Shown one piece after another: positions 34,200 through 44,607 of a stretch of DNA of 64,000 nucleotides. Origin of the DNA: Bradyrhizobium sp. S69 (lineage in GTDB: Bacteria > Pseudomonadota > Alphaproteobacteria > Rhizobiales > Xanthobacteraceae). The DNA is taken from positions 212,991 through 276,990 of the forward strand of contig NZ_LMUK01000027.1 of NCBI RefSeq assembly GCF_009766005.1, read 5' to 3'. The notes beneath the pieces were generated by a model that was not told the origin of the DNA, did not search any database, and worked only from the letters and a program-made list of their open reading frames with translations. The position numbers and the translations under genes were made by a program. Numbering within the stretch: the stretch's first letter is position 1; each line of letters starts with the position of its first letter.

Positions 34200-35606
34200 A
34201 TGAGTGAATTCAACCTTCTCATTGACGGCAAGATGGTTCCCGGCGACCAGACCATGGCGGTGCTCAATCCCGCGACCGAAGAAATCGTGGCGCAGTGCCC
34301 GCGTGCCTCCAAGAACCAGCTCGATACCGCCGTTGCCGCCGCCAAGGCGGCCTTTCCGGCCTGGGCCGCGACTCCGATCGAGGAACGCCGCCGGCTGGTC
34401 GGCAAGATGGCGGATGTCATCGAAGCCAACACCAATGAATTGGCGCGTCTCTTGACCAGCGAACAAGGCAAGCCGCTCGCCGACGCGACTGGCGAAGTCA
34501 TGGGCATGGCAGCCTTCTTCCGCTACCTCTCCTCGCTCGATTTGCCGATGAAGGTGATCGAGGACTCCGGCGACCGCCGCGTCGAAGCCCATCGCCGCCC
34601 GCTCGGCGTGATCGGCGCCATCATCCCCTGGAACTATCCGCTGCTGATCCTCAGCTTCAAATTGCCGTCGGCGCTCCTGGCCGGCAACACGCTGGTGGTC
34701 AAGCCCGCGCCGACCACCCCGCTGGCGACGCTGAAATTCGCCGAACTGGTCAAGGATGTGCTGCCCAAGGGCGTCCTCAACGTCATCACCGACGCCAACG
34801 ACCTCGGCGACTTCATGACCAAGCACCCGGACATTCGCAAGATCTCGTTCACCGGCTCGACCGCGACCGGCCAGAAGGTGATGGCGAGTGCGGCGGCGAC
34901 ATTGAAGCGCATCACGCTGGAACTCGGCGGCAATGACGCCTCGATCGTGCTCGACGACGTCGATCCGAAGAAGGTCGCGCCCGGTATCTTCGAAGGCGCG
35001 TTCCAGAATTCCGGCCAGGTCTGCCTCGCGATCAAGCGGCTCTATGTGCACGAGTCGGTCTATGACGAAATCTGCAACGAACTGGTGGCGATCGCCAAGA
35101 ACACCGTGGTGGACGATGGCTCCAAACAAGGGACAAAACTCGGGCCGCTGCAGAACAAGATGCAGTACGAGAAGGTAAAGGGCTTCCTCGAAGACGCCCG
35201 CAAGAACGGCAACATCATTGCCGGCGGCTCGGCGATGGATCGTCCGGGCTATTTCATCGAGCCGACCCTCGTGCGCGACATCAAGGAAGGCTCGAAGCTG
35301 GTTGACGAAGAGCAGTTCGGCCCGGTGCTGCCGATCATCAAATTTTCCGACAATGACGACGTCATCCGCCGCGCCAACGCCACCAATTACGGCCTGGGCG
35401 CGTCGGTCTGGTCGTCGGATGTTGCCCGCGCCCACAAGGTTGCGAGCCAGATCGAGGCCGGAACGGTCTGGATCAACAAGCACCTCGACATGGCTCCGCA
35501 TATCCCGTTCGGCGGTGCCAAGCAGTCCGGCATCGGCACCGAGTTTGCCGAGGAGGGTCTGGCGGAGTTCACCCAGCTGCAGATCATCAACGAGGCCCGG
35601 ACCTGA
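34200..35606 (+). CDS. Aldehyde dehydrogenase family protein, second in cluster
   Basis: A 468-residue ALDH. It has GAIIPWNYPLLILSFKLPSA, ISFTGSTATGQKV, catalytic Glu in LELGGNDASIVLDD, nucleophile Cys in FQNSGQVCLAIKRLYVHE, and C-terminal PFGGAKQSGIGTEF. The GGND and CLAIKRLYV pattern differs from the other two ALDHs here and suggests a distinct subfamily (seen in aminoaldehyde or aromatic aldehyde oxidation). ATG follows AGGGAGAGAAAACCAG. The upstream block holds ModE-box-like element C. Confidence 0.92.
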   Translation: MSEFNLLIDGKMVPGDQTMAVLNPATEEIVAQCPRASKNQLDTAVAAAKAAFPAWAATPIEERRRLVGKMADVIEANTNELARLLTSEQGKPLADATGEVMGMAAFFRYLSSLDLPMKVIEDSGDRRVEAHRRPLGVIGAIIPWNYPLLILSFKLPSALLAGNTLVVKPAPTTPLATLKFAELVKDVLPKGVLNVITDANDLGDFMTKHPDIRKISFTGSTATGQKVMASAAATLKRITLELGGNDASIVLDDVDPKKVAPGIFEGAFQNSGQVCLAIKRLYVHESVYDEICNELVAIAKNTVVDDGSKQGTKLGPLQNKMQYEKVKGFLEDARKNGNIIAGGSAMDRPGYFIEPTLVRDIKEGSKLVDEEQFGPVLPIIKFSDNDDVIRRANATNYGLGASVWSSDVARAHKVASQIEAGTVWINKHLDMAPHIPFGGAKQSGIGTEFAEEGLAEFTQLQIINEART

Positions 35607-35651
35607 CGGACTTGTTTTGGGCCCTAGATTATTTGGGTCCTTGAGTACTTG

Positions 35652-35681
35652 CGATCGCGGCGAGTGATCTCGCCGCGATCG
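35652..35681. terminator. Strong hairpin downstream of aldehyde dehydrogenase
   Basis: A perfect 13-bp stem CGATCGCGGCGAG / CTCGCCGCGATCG around a four-base loop, 46 bases after the 34200-35606 stop. There is no T-run, so classical intrinsic termination is uncertain, but the hairpin is strong enough to protect or end the transcript. Confidence 0.55.
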
Positions 35682-35857
35682 TCGCAGTGACGGAAGAGGC
35701 TTTTGCCGCCGCAACAATCTTGCCGTCCCAAGCCCACTTCCGGTTTCAGCAATTTGGGAGCTAGCGCTGTGCGCGGAACGCCGAACCCGCGCGCCGCGGC
35801 GTCCTACGAGATTCGGCGTCAGGTCCGGCCATCGCCGGACACTCCGGGAGAACGTTC

Positions 35858-37378
<1,521 letters not shown>

Positions 37379-37405
37379 AGGCTTGGCGAGAGTAAAATAG
37401 GAACC

Positions 37406-37521
37406 GTCATTGCGAGGAGCGAAGCGACGAAGCAATCCAGTGCTTCCTGTGTTGCCCTGAATTGCTTCGCGGAGCCTGTCATCGGGCCGGCCATAGGCCG
37501 GACCCGTTCGCTCGCAATGAC
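37406..37521. repeat. Hairpin repeat, GTCATTGCGAGGAGC family copy B, disrupted
   Basis: The left half matches the copy at 20596 (GTCATTGCGAGGAGCGAAGC), but the right half is altered and contains an added CGGGCCGGCCATAGGCCGG palindrome. It closes with CTCGCAATGAC. It separates the acetaldehyde dehydrogenase from its usual DUF779 partner, ending 15 bases before that start. Confidence 0.8.
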
Positions 37522-37536
37522 GAGGAGGGTTTGATC

Positions 37537-37917
37537 ATGGTTCATCGCGTCGAGATCACCGACAAGGCGGCGGAAGTCGTCGCACGGCTCAAGGCCATGC
37601 ACGGCGCCCTGATGTTCCACCAGTCCGGCGGCTGCTGCGACGGTTCGGCGCCGATGTGCTACCCCAAGGGCGATTTCCGGGTCGGCCCGCAGGACGTGCT
37701 GCTGGGCGAGATTTCCGGCTGTCAATTCTACATCGGCGCCGCGCAATTCGAATATTGGCAGCATACCCAGCTGATCATCGACGCGGTGCCCGGGCGCGGC
37801 GCGGGATTCTCGCTGGAAGCGCCCGAAGGGGTCCGGTTCCTGACCCGCAGCCGGGTCTTTACCGATGCCGAGGTCAACGAACTGGAAGCGGCCGGGCCGC
37901 CGTTACGGGCGGCCTGA
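37537..37917 (+). CDS. DUF779 protein, acetaldehyde dehydrogenase partner
   Basis: A 126-residue protein with the DUF779 core: MFHQSGGCCDGSAPMCYPKG, then LGEISGCQFYIGAAQFEYWQ and IIDAVPGRGAGFSLE. The conserved Cys-rich GGCCDGS and the later single Cys may bind metal or serve redox. DUF779 genes are regularly adjacent to acetaldehyde dehydrogenases of the AcoD/ExaC type, and the gene follows one here. The ribosome-binding site GAGGAGGG immediately abuts the right end of a hairpin repeat. Function unknown. Confidence 0.9.
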   Translation: MVHRVEITDKAAEVVARLKAMHGALMFHQSGGCCDGSAPMCYPKGDFRVGPQDVLLGEISGCQFYIGAAQFEYWQHTQLIIDAVPGRGAGFSLEAPEGVRFLTRSRVFTDAEVNELEAAGPPLRAA

Positions 37918-37946
37918 CCGGCGCCCGGTAGTCGGCAGGCCGAGGC

Positions 37947-37970
37947 CGTGATATGGTTGCCGCTACAACG
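37947..37970. promoter_or_regulatory. ModE-box-like element D, upstream of DUF2478 gene
   Basis: Layout CGTGATAT-N8-CTACAACG, 17 bases before the DUF2478 start. It agrees with the recalled E. coli modA operator at 17 of 24 positions. The element combines the left half of box C and the right half of box A. Confidence 0.55.
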
Positions 37971-37987
37971 ACCTTCGAAGGCCCATC

Positions 37988-38551
37988 ATGTTCGACTCCC
38001 TGTGCGACCTCGCAGCTTTGGTCTACGACAAGCATCAGGACCCCGACCAGATTCTGCGGGAATTCGCCGCCGATTTGAACCATCGCGGCTATCGCGCGGT
38101 CGGGCTGGTGCAGCTTGGCCACCATTGCGTCGACGACAATCTGTCGGCGATGCTGGTGCACAATGGCGAACAGTTGCGCCTGTTCCAGGACCTCGGCAGT
38201 TGCTCGACCGGCTGCCGGCTCGATGTCGGCCAGTTGCTCGACGCCGGCCAGCAGATCGCCGACGCGATCGACCAAGGCGCCGATCTTTTGATCGTCAACC
38301 GCTTCGGCCGCCAGGAGCGCGAAGGCAAGGGCCTGTCCTATCTGGTCGAGCGCGCGCTGAGCGCGGATATTCCGGTCGTGATCGCGGTGCCCAGCCACCG
38401 ATTCGAAGACTGGATCAAATTCGCCGACGGCATGAGCGTCAAACTGGCCTGCGAGCGTGAGGCGCTGGAGGGCTGGTGGAGCGCGGTTTCGGCGCGCAAT
38501 GCGCGGATCGTCCCGCAAGATCACCAAAGCGTCTGCGAAGTTTTAAAGTAG
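37988..38551 (+). CDS. DUF2478 family protein, molybdenum-linked
   Basis: A 187-residue soluble protein matching DUF2478: LAALVYDKHQDPDQILREFA at the start (P-loop-like region but without a full GxxxxGKS), LGSCSTGCRLDVGQLLDAGQ in the middle, DQGADLLIVNRFGRQEREGK and VIAVPSHRFEDWIKFADGMS. From family knowledge, these proteins are encoded near molybdate transport and molybdenum-cofactor genes and are sometimes annotated as molybdenum ABC transporter ATP-binding proteins by error. A ModE-box-like element precedes it. Biochemistry unknown. Confidence 0.85.
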   Translation: MFDSLCDLAALVYDKHQDPDQILREFAADLNHRGYRAVGLVQLGHHCVDDNLSAMLVHNGEQLRLFQDLGSCSTGCRLDVGQLLDAGQQIADAIDQGADLLIVNRFGRQEREGKGLSYLVERALSADIPVVIAVPSHRFEDWIKFADGMSVKLACEREALEGWWSAVSARNARIVPQDHQSVCEVLK

Positions 38552-38578
38552 CCGAACGCGAAGACAGCCTAAGAATTC

Positions 38579-38668
38579 GTCATGCCCGGGCTTGTCCCGG
38601 GCATCCACGTCTTTGCTACATCTCGAACAAGAAAGACGTGGATGGCCGGGACGAAGCCCGGCCATGAC
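38579..38668. repeat. Hairpin repeat, GTCATGCCCGGGCTTGTC family copy B
   Basis: Arms GTCATGCCCGGGCTTGTCCC and GGGACGAAGCCCGGCCATGAC, with inner CATCCACGTCTTT / AAAGACGTGGATG. Copy A is at 29636. It lies exactly between the convergent DUF2478 and zinc-ribbon genes. Confidence 0.85.
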
Positions 38669-38674
38669 GGAAAG

Positions 38675-38881
38675 CTACAGCGTCTCTTGCTTGTGGCCGC
38701 ATTCCTTGCAGGCGAATTTTACCCGCGTGACGCCTTTTTCCGCCGAGACGCGATTTGGCGCGCCGCATTTGCCGCAGACCGCTTCGATCCGGGTATTGCC
38801 CTGCTTGATGACAAGGGCCTTCTTCGCCATGGTTTCGCGGATCAGCCGCTCCGCCTCTTCACGCATCGCCTGCTTCGACAT
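38675..38881 (-). CDS. Small zinc-ribbon protein
   Basis: A 68-residue protein with an N-terminal helix (MSKQAMREEAERLIRETMAK) and a C-terminal zinc ribbon made of CGKCG and CKECG pairs spaced about 20 residues apart. The start is the Met of MSKQAM. It could be a nucleic-acid- or protein-binding adaptor; no family is recognised with confidence. It stands alone, convergent with the DUF2478 gene. Confidence 0.75.
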   Translation of the reverse strand: MSKQAMREEAERLIRETMAKKALVIKQGNTRIEAVCGKCGAPNRVSAEKGVTRVKFACKECGHKQETL

Positions 38882-39017
38882 CCGTCCGCACCCGTCTTGA
38901 AAAGCAACTGCCGGGGCCGTCTTATCACAGCCGGATGAAATTTCGACAGGGGATACGAAAAAAGAAGCCTTGCACGATCCGCCGATCATGGCGGATGCGC
39001 CTTTGCCCAGCCAAGCT

Positions 39018-41519
39018 CTAGGCGGCGTTTACAGCTTTCCGGACCAGTCGTTGCAGCATCTGCGCAACTTCGGAGCCGCCGATCGGCCGGCTGAAATAAT
39101 AGCCTTGCATCTGCACGCATGCCTCCGCGCGCAAGGCATCCAGTTGCTCCCTGGTTTCAACGCCCTCGGCCGTCGTCGTCTTGCCGAGGCTGACGGCAAA
39201 TCGAACCACGGCATGCGCGATCAGGCGCGATTCTTCGTTTTCACCCGACAACTCATTGACGAAGCTGCGATCGATCTTGATTTTGTCGAACGGGAATTTT
39301 TGCAGAAAACTGAGAGATGAATAGCCGGTGCCGAAATCGTCCAGGGCGATGCGCACGCCCAATTTGTGCAGTTGGCCCAATGCCGCGAATACCGCTTCGC
39401 TGTCATGCATGATGACCGTCTCGGTAACCTCCAGCTCAAGTCTTTGTGGCGCGAGCCCCGATGCCGCGAGCGCATCGATCACGACTGGAACGAGCTTCTT
39501 GCTTCTGAATTGAGCGGGTGACAGGTTTATCGCGATCTTGAGATCGGCGGGCCATTTGGCCGCCTCGACACACGCCGCCCTCAGCGTCCATTCTCCCAGT
39601 GGCACAATCAACCCGGTTTCTTCCGCAAGCGGGATAAAGTCCGCGGGCATGACCAAGCCGCGCTCGGGGTGATGCCAACGCAGCAGCGCCTCGCAGCCGT
39701 GGATTTCGCCACTCTTGACGTCGACAAACGGCTGGTAGTGCAGTTCGAACTCGCCGTTGACGAGCGCATTGCGCAGATCCCGTTCGAGGTTACGGCGGGC
39801 ATGCATGAGCTGGTCGAGCTTCGGTTCGAAGAAACGGAACGTGCCACCACCACTGGTTTTGGCTGAATAGAGCGCGAGATCCGCGCTCTTCAATATCTTT
39901 TCGGAATCATTGCCATCGGCCGGCGCGATCGCAATGCCGATGCTGGTTGCGGTGGTCACCTGATTGTCGCCAAGATCGAATGGTTCGCAGAGTGCCATCC
40001 GAATTCTCTCGGCCAGAGCTGTGGCCTCGGTAGCCGGATTGGCCACGCACTCGATAACGGCAAACTCATCGCCGCCGAGGCGGGCGATAAAGGCCGCTTC
40101 CCTGACGCATTGACGCAACCGCGCGGCAACGGCTTGCAGCAGGGTGTCGCCTGCCGGATGTCCCAGCGTGTCGTTGACTTCCTTGAAACGATCGAGATCG
40201 AGCATCAGCACCGCCAAACCGGGCCCTCCCCTGTTGGTGCGTGCAAGGGCCTGCTCCAGCCGTTCCCGGAGCAGCAGGCGATTTGGCAGGTCGGTCAGCG
40301 CGTCATGCTGCGCCATATAGGTGATCTTGGCTTCAGACCTGCGTTGCTCGGTGACGTCGAGGTGTGTTGCCACCCAGCCGCCGCGCGCCATCGGCTGCCG
40401 CGTCACGCAGATCAACCGGCCATCCGCGAGTTCGTCAATCCGGCTCGAGGTGGCGTCGGCCGGCAACGCGCCGAGGGTGGAAATGAGCTGGTTTGCGGCA
40501 TGATCGCTGGTCGGCCCCTTGAGGATGCCGTTGGTGATGCGATGTTTGATGATTTCGCGATGAGGTGTCCCGGCGCCTAGCAGCTCCGGCGGCAGCCGGT
40601 ACATCCTGGCGTACCTGTCATTGCAGACGACCAGCCGTTTTTCCGCATCGAACATGCACAGACCCTCGCCCATATTGTTGAGCGCACTATCCAGCCTGGT
40701 TTTCTGTTCGCGCAATTCGCTTTGGGAGTCCTCGATCTGCCGCTGAGCATGCGAAAGCTGGCTGATTATTTCTTCAAATTTCCGGGTTCGGTTGGCAAGG
40801 CGGCGATCCGCCAGCACGCCGACCAGACTCATGCCGAGTACCGATAAAGCCACGCCGGCGATCGCTACGGCGAGAAAGGCGGGAGAGAGCGACGCGGCGT
40901 CAGGCCCCCGCGTCGGATCCGCAACGATCTCCACCGCGCCCATCGCAGTGAAGTGATGTGAGACGATTGCAAGCGTCAGCAAAAGCGCAGCTGCAAATGT
41001 TCCCCATTTATCCGTGTAGCGTACCGCGATGGCAAGCGCGGCAGAACCCAAGACCATCCCGAGAGCGATGGATGCGAACACGAGGTCCAGCGACCAGACC
41101 ACCCGGCCCGGAACTTCCAGGGCCCACATACCAAGATAGTGCATGCTGGCAATGCCTGCACCGATGATGGCGCCGCCAATGGGCGCGCGCCGTGGCCCGG
41201 GATAACTCGCGGCAAAGCCAAGACCGATAGAAGTGAGGACCACGGCGGTCGCGAGCGACAATGCCGTCAGAACGAAGCCGTAGGCGATCGGAACGCCGGG
41301 CTCATACGCCAGCATTGCAATGAAATGCGTCGCCCAGATGCCATATCCGATCGCAGCGCCGGCAATCGCAATCCAGATCAGGCGCGTTCTGGCTTGCGAG
41401 GCAATCGCACGATGAAAGATATTGACCGCGACAATGCTTGCGACGAAGCAAACCAGACCGGCCAGCAGCACCAGCCGCCAATCGTGCTCAACGGCAAGAC
41501 AGCTAAGAACACGGAACAT
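39018..41519 (-). CDS. MHYT-PAS-GGDEF-EAL membrane protein, bifunctional c-di-GMP enzyme candidate
   Basis: An 833-residue membrane protein. The N-terminal MHYT sensor (about 1-235) has three copper/gas-sensor-like motifs on helices: ATHFIAM, SMHYLGM, SHHFTAM. A coiled coil (about 245-275) leads to a PAS-like domain (about 276-395). The GGDEF domain (about 400-565) has an intact active site RLGGDEFAVIE (482-486). The EAL domain (about 575-825) has CEALLRWHHP (EAL at 610-612), ELEVTETVI and LDDFGTGYSS. All catalytic residues look intact, so it may both make and degrade c-di-GMP in response to O2, NO or CO. Monocistronic. Confidence 0.93.
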   Translation of the reverse strand: MFRVLSCLAVEHDWRLVLLAGLVCFVASIVAVNIFHRAIASQARTRLIWIAIAGAAIGYGIWATHFIAMLAYEPGVPIAYGFVLTALSLATAVVLTSIGLGFAASYPGPRRAPIGGAIIGAGIASMHYLGMWALEVPGRVVWSLDLVFASIALGMVLGSAALAIAVRYTDKWGTFAAALLLTLAIVSHHFTAMGAVEIVADPTRGPDAASLSPAFLAVAIAGVALSVLGMSLVGVLADRRLANRTRKFEEIISQLSHAQRQIEDSQSELREQKTRLDSALNNMGEGLCMFDAEKRLVVCNDRYARMYRLPPELLGAGTPHREIIKHRITNGILKGPTSDHAANQLISTLGALPADATSSRIDELADGRLICVTRQPMARGGWVATHLDVTEQRRSEAKITYMAQHDALTDLPNRLLLRERLEQALARTNRGGPGLAVLMLDLDRFKEVNDTLGHPAGDTLLQAVAARLRQCVREAAFIARLGGDEFAVIECVANPATEATALAERIRMALCEPFDLGDNQVTTATSIGIAIAPADGNDSEKILKSADLALYSAKTSGGGTFRFFEPKLDQLMHARRNLERDLRNALVNGEFELHYQPFVDVKSGEIHGCEALLRWHHPERGLVMPADFIPLAEETGLIVPLGEWTLRAACVEAAKWPADLKIAINLSPAQFRSKKLVPVVIDALAASGLAPQRLELEVTETVIMHDSEAVFAALGQLHKLGVRIALDDFGTGYSSLSFLQKFPFDKIKIDRSFVNELSGENEESRLIAHAVVRFAVSLGKTTTAEGVETREQLDALRAEACVQMQGYYFSRPIGGSEVAQMLQRLVRKAVNAA

Positions 41520-41693
41520 GTCATTCGCCCATGGTTACGCCTGCCATGGATAGTCCGACTGGATATTCTTCCCGCTAATTCGTGACAAGTTTCGGTCGCA
41601 TTGGTTATCGCAGCGTGAAGCTTTGCATCACGGTTTCATATGGGTACAGAAGCCCAGCACAGCCCGCGCATTCGCTGCCGCTAACGCGACTCG

Positions 41694-42146
41694 TCAGTTG
41701 GTCTCGACGATGACGTAGCTGTCCTCGATATGCACCGGAAAGGTTTCGGCCACATAGGGGCCTTTGGCCATTCCTTCGGCGAGCTCTTGCGCCAGTTCTT
41801 GCGCAAGTTCCTGGCCACTTTCGACCGCGACCGGAAAAGAGCGCACCTTGACGCGCTTGGGGTCGAACCAGGATTGCCCGTTGCGCATGTCGAATTCCCA
41901 GCCATGCCAGGGACAGCGCAGCATTTCGCCGGCCCGGGAGCGCTGGTAGACGCCCGGCTCCGGCGAGGTCAGCCGCGCCACGCATGCGGCTTTTTCGAGT
42001 GGCGCGCCTTCATGCGGGCAGCGATTGAGCAGCGCGAAGAACTCGCCGTTGACGTGGAACACGACGATGTCGCGCCCCTCGACGCCGAACACCTTGTTGC
42101 CGCCGGGTGGGATATCGCTGGTGCGGGCGACGATGTGACGGGCCAT
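41694..42146 (-). CDS. Rieske [2Fe-2S] ferredoxin-like protein
   Basis: A 150-residue soluble Rieske protein. Cluster ligands are CPH in LNRCPHEGAPLEKAACVA and CPWH in LRCPWHGWEFDMRNGQ. It resembles ferredoxin components of ring-hydroxylating oxygenases, but its 40-residue C-terminal extension (about 105-150) includes a threefold QELA repeat encoded by 12-base tandem units (41779-41814). It lies 10 bases downstream of the amidohydrolase gene and was probably cotranscribed with it. No oxygenase large subunit is present, so its electron acceptor is unknown. Confidence 0.88.
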   Translation of the reverse strand: MARHIVARTSDIPPGGNKVFGVEGRDIVVFHVNGEFFALLNRCPHEGAPLEKAACVARLTSPEPGVYQRSRAGEMLRCPWHGWEFDMRNGQSWFDPKRVKVRSFPVAVESGQELAQELAQELAEGMAKGPYVAETFPVHIEDSYVIVETN

Positions 42147-42156
42147 GCGAGACGCT

Positions 42157-43269
42157 TCAGAGTTTGTACAGCGCGCGGGCGTTACCGCTGAAGATCTTGG
42201 CCCGCTCGGTTTCCGACAGCGGCGTCTTGAAGGCAAAGCGCGGATCGTCAAAATCCCAATGCGGATAATCCGACGAAAACAGCAGCCGGTCGACGCCGAC
42301 CCATTCGATCAGCGCCCGCAGATGTTTTGCTTCATCCGGCTCGTCGATCGGTTGCGTCGTGAACCAGAAGTGCTCCTTGACGTATTCCGACGGCCGCCGC
42401 TTGAGATGCGGGACCTCGCTGCGGAACGCCTCGAAATGCCGGTCCATCCGCCAGGTCGCCGACGGAATCCAGCCAAAGCCGCCTTCGATGAACACGATCT
42501 TGAGTTCCGGAAAGCGTTCCGGAATGCCTTCGAGCACCAGGCTCGTCAGTTGCGCCGCCACCGTATGCGCGTTGCTCTGGTGCTCTTCGACATAAAACGA
42601 CGGCCAGCCGCCGCCGGTCGGCGCATGTCCGCCATAACCGCCGACATGAATGCCGAGCGGCAGTCCGAGTTCCTGGGCGCGCGCGTAGATCGGCCAATAG
42701 CGGCGCCGTCCCAGCGGCTCGTTGGCGCGCGGGCAGACATTGATCTGCACATAACGGCCGATTTTCGCGCAGCGCTCGATCTCGGCGATCGCCAACGCCG
42801 TGTCGTCCTGGCCGGCCAGGATCGAGGCCTTCAGCCGCGGGTCGCGGTCGGACCAGAACGCCAGTTGCCAATCGTTGATCGCGCGCTGGATCGCCGCGCC
42901 GAATTCGAGGTTCTGTTGCGAGAAGATAAAGAGATCCAGCACCTGCAGGATGCCGTACTCGACATCGAGCGGATCGAGATGCTGCTTCTGCATGAAGGCG
43001 AGATCGGACCCCGGCGGTCCGCCGGTCGGCGGCCACGCATCGCGGCGCGCGATCAGCGGCGAGGACCGCGGATAGGGCGTGGTGCCGATATAGGGCGTGC
43101 GCAAATGACTGCCGTAGGTTTGCAGATGCTCCTGCCAGCGCTTCGGCATGAACTGATAGAGGTCGCTCTGCGCATGGATGCTCGGATGCACATCGCAATC
43201 GATGATGCGCAGCCGGCTTTGGGCGGCGACTTCCTCTTTCAGAATGGGGCGGTCGATGACATCACTCAT
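42157..43269 (-). CDS. Amidohydrolase-2 family metal-dependent hydrolase, ACMSD-like, copy 1
   Basis: A 370-residue TIM-barrel hydrolase/decarboxylase. The metal motif is DCDVHPSIHAQ (D-x-H), the mid-barrel His is in LGIHVGGYGGHAPTG, and the C-terminal metal Asp is in SSDYPHWDFDD. Family members decarboxylate aromatic acids (ACMSD, gamma-resorcylate) or hydrolyse ring compounds. The gene is 27 bases downstream of a paralogue (43297). Together with the Rieske protein it suggests an aromatic or cyclic-compound breakdown operon. Substrate not known. Confidence 0.9.
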   Translation of the reverse strand: MSDVIDRPILKEEVAAQSRLRIIDCDVHPSIHAQSDLYQFMPKRWQEHLQTYGSHLRTPYIGTTPYPRSSPLIARRDAWPPTGGPPGSDLAFMQKQHLDPLDVEYGILQVLDLFIFSQQNLEFGAAIQRAINDWQLAFWSDRDPRLKASILAGQDDTALAIAEIERCAKIGRYVQINVCPRANEPLGRRRYWPIYARAQELGLPLGIHVGGYGGHAPTGGGWPSFYVEEHQSNAHTVAAQLTSLVLEGIPERFPELKIVFIEGGFGWIPSATWRMDRHFEAFRSEVPHLKRRPSEYVKEHFWFTTQPIDEPDEAKHLRALIEWVGVDRLLFSSDYPHWDFDDPRFAFKTPLSETERAKIFSGNARALYKL

Positions 43270-43296
43270 GCGATCCTCCTTTAGACAACGAAAACA

Positions 43297-44364
43297 TCAG
43301 GCGGCGAGCTTCAGCCGCGGAAAGGTTTCAAGCGGATTGTCGGCACACATACGCGAGACGATACTGGCCGGCAGATGCGGCGGCATCGCGTCGTCGCCGT
43401 CGAATTGCCAGTGCGGATAGTCGGACGCGAACAGGAACATCTTGTCGGAACCGATCTGCTCGATGATGTCGGCAACGCCGGCCGCGTCGGGCGGCCCATC
43501 GAAGGGCTGCATGGTGAACCGGATATGGTCGCGGATGATCGCGGCCGGCTCACGCTCGACCCAGGGCACCTCGACGCGCACGCCGCGCCAGGTCTTGTTG
43601 GCGCGCCACATGAACGCCGGCAGCCAGCTCACGCCGGATTCCATCAGCACCACCTTGAGGCCGGGGAACTTGCCGAACACGCCCTCGTAAACCAGACTGA
43701 GGATCTGGGCCTGAAACGCCTGAGCCTCGGCCAGATAATATTCGTAGCGGTAGGACGGCCAGCCGATCGAGCTCGGCGCGCCGCGATACTGGCTGCCGGC
43801 ATGGATCGCGATCGGCAGTTTGTGCTTTTCGGCGGCCTGCCAGACTGGCCAGAAATGCCGCTTGCCGAGCAGCATGTCGCCTTGCGCCAGCACCAGCACC
43901 GAGACGAAGCGGTGGTCGCCGGCGCGGCGTTCGATCTCCTCGATCGCGAGATCCGGCGCCTGCATCGGCACCACAATCGAAGCGCGCAACCGTGAATCCT
44001 TGGCGAGCCACTCGGCCGCGATCCAGTCGTTGATCGCCTTGCAAAACGCCGCCGCCATGTAGGGGTCGAACACCGCCTGCGCGCCATAGAGCACATTGCA
44101 GATCGCGTGGCTGGCGCCGAGCTGGTCGAACGCGCCGCGCTGCACCATCGCGAGATCGCTGCCCGGCTTGCCGTGCGCAGGACGCCAGTCGGCGCGGCCG
44201 CAGAACGGCATGTTGGGCGGATAGGAATTGAGATCGAGACCGTCGATCGCCCGGCTGACCACCTGTTCTTTCCAGTGATCGTCGAGATAGGGCAACAGCG
44301 TGGTGCGCGTTCCCTCCACCGCGGGATGGATGTCGCAGTCGATCCGCGTGGCCGTTGCCGCCAT
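43297..44364 (-). CDS. Amidohydrolase-2 family metal-dependent hydrolase, ACMSD-like, copy 2
   Basis: A 355-residue paralogue of the 42157 gene: DCDIHPAVEGTRTTLLPYLD at the metal-binding N-terminus, AIHAGSQYRGAPSSIGWPSY in mid-barrel, and ASDYPHWQFDGDD near the C-terminus. Insertions around PPNMPFCGRADWRPAHG distinguish the copies, so they may act on different substrates. ATG at 44364 is preferred to an in-frame GTG eight codons upstream. It is first of the three-gene operon (this gene, 42157, Rieske). Confidence 0.9.
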   Translation of the reverse strand: MAATATRIDCDIHPAVEGTRTTLLPYLDDHWKEQVVSRAIDGLDLNSYPPNMPFCGRADWRPAHGKPGSDLAMVQRGAFDQLGASHAICNVLYGAQAVFDPYMAAAFCKAINDWIAAEWLAKDSRLRASIVVPMQAPDLAIEEIERRAGDHRFVSVLVLAQGDMLLGKRHFWPVWQAAEKHKLPIAIHAGSQYRGAPSSIGWPSYRYEYYLAEAQAFQAQILSLVYEGVFGKFPGLKVVLMESGVSWLPAFMWRANKTWRGVRVEVPWVEREPAAIIRDHIRFTMQPFDGPPDAAGVADIIEQIGSDKMFLFASDYPHWQFDGDDAMPPHLPASIVSRMCADNPLETFPRLKLAA

Positions 44365-44563
44365 GGATGTTTCCCGGATTTTTTGCACTTCTTGGCGGCC
44401 TGCGCCGCAGCCCGAACAGTGCCCTCAGGACCGGCCGAACGCAAGAGACAGCCGCGACCTCCGCGTCGGGTTATTGAGGTCCGCGGCCTCGATGGCGATC
44501 GTTCCGAGGCCTGACCGGCGTCCCGCCGCGAGGCGGCGCGCCAACCTCGCCCTTGCGGCTAGA

Positions 44564-44589
44564 GCGGAATGACTTAATCGTCATTCCGC
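44564..44589. terminator. Perfect 10-bp hairpin between genes
   Basis: GCGGAATGAC-ttaatc-GTCATTCCGC lies in the 287-base gene-free gap between the amidohydrolase promoter side and the stop of the repeat protein. It could end transcription from the plus strand; no T-run follows. Confidence 0.4.
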
Positions 44590-44607
44590 CCTATCTATTT
44601 ATTTGAG

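Noticed and set aside
34038..35717. 559-codon antisense frame over the second aldehyde dehydrogenase
   Set aside because: Shadow frame; the catalytic ALDH motifs read in the plus frame.
35607..35857. Sigma-54 promoter before the ExaC-like gene
   Set aside because: Looked for a TGGCAC-N5-TTGC pattern because relatives use sigma-54; none is present.
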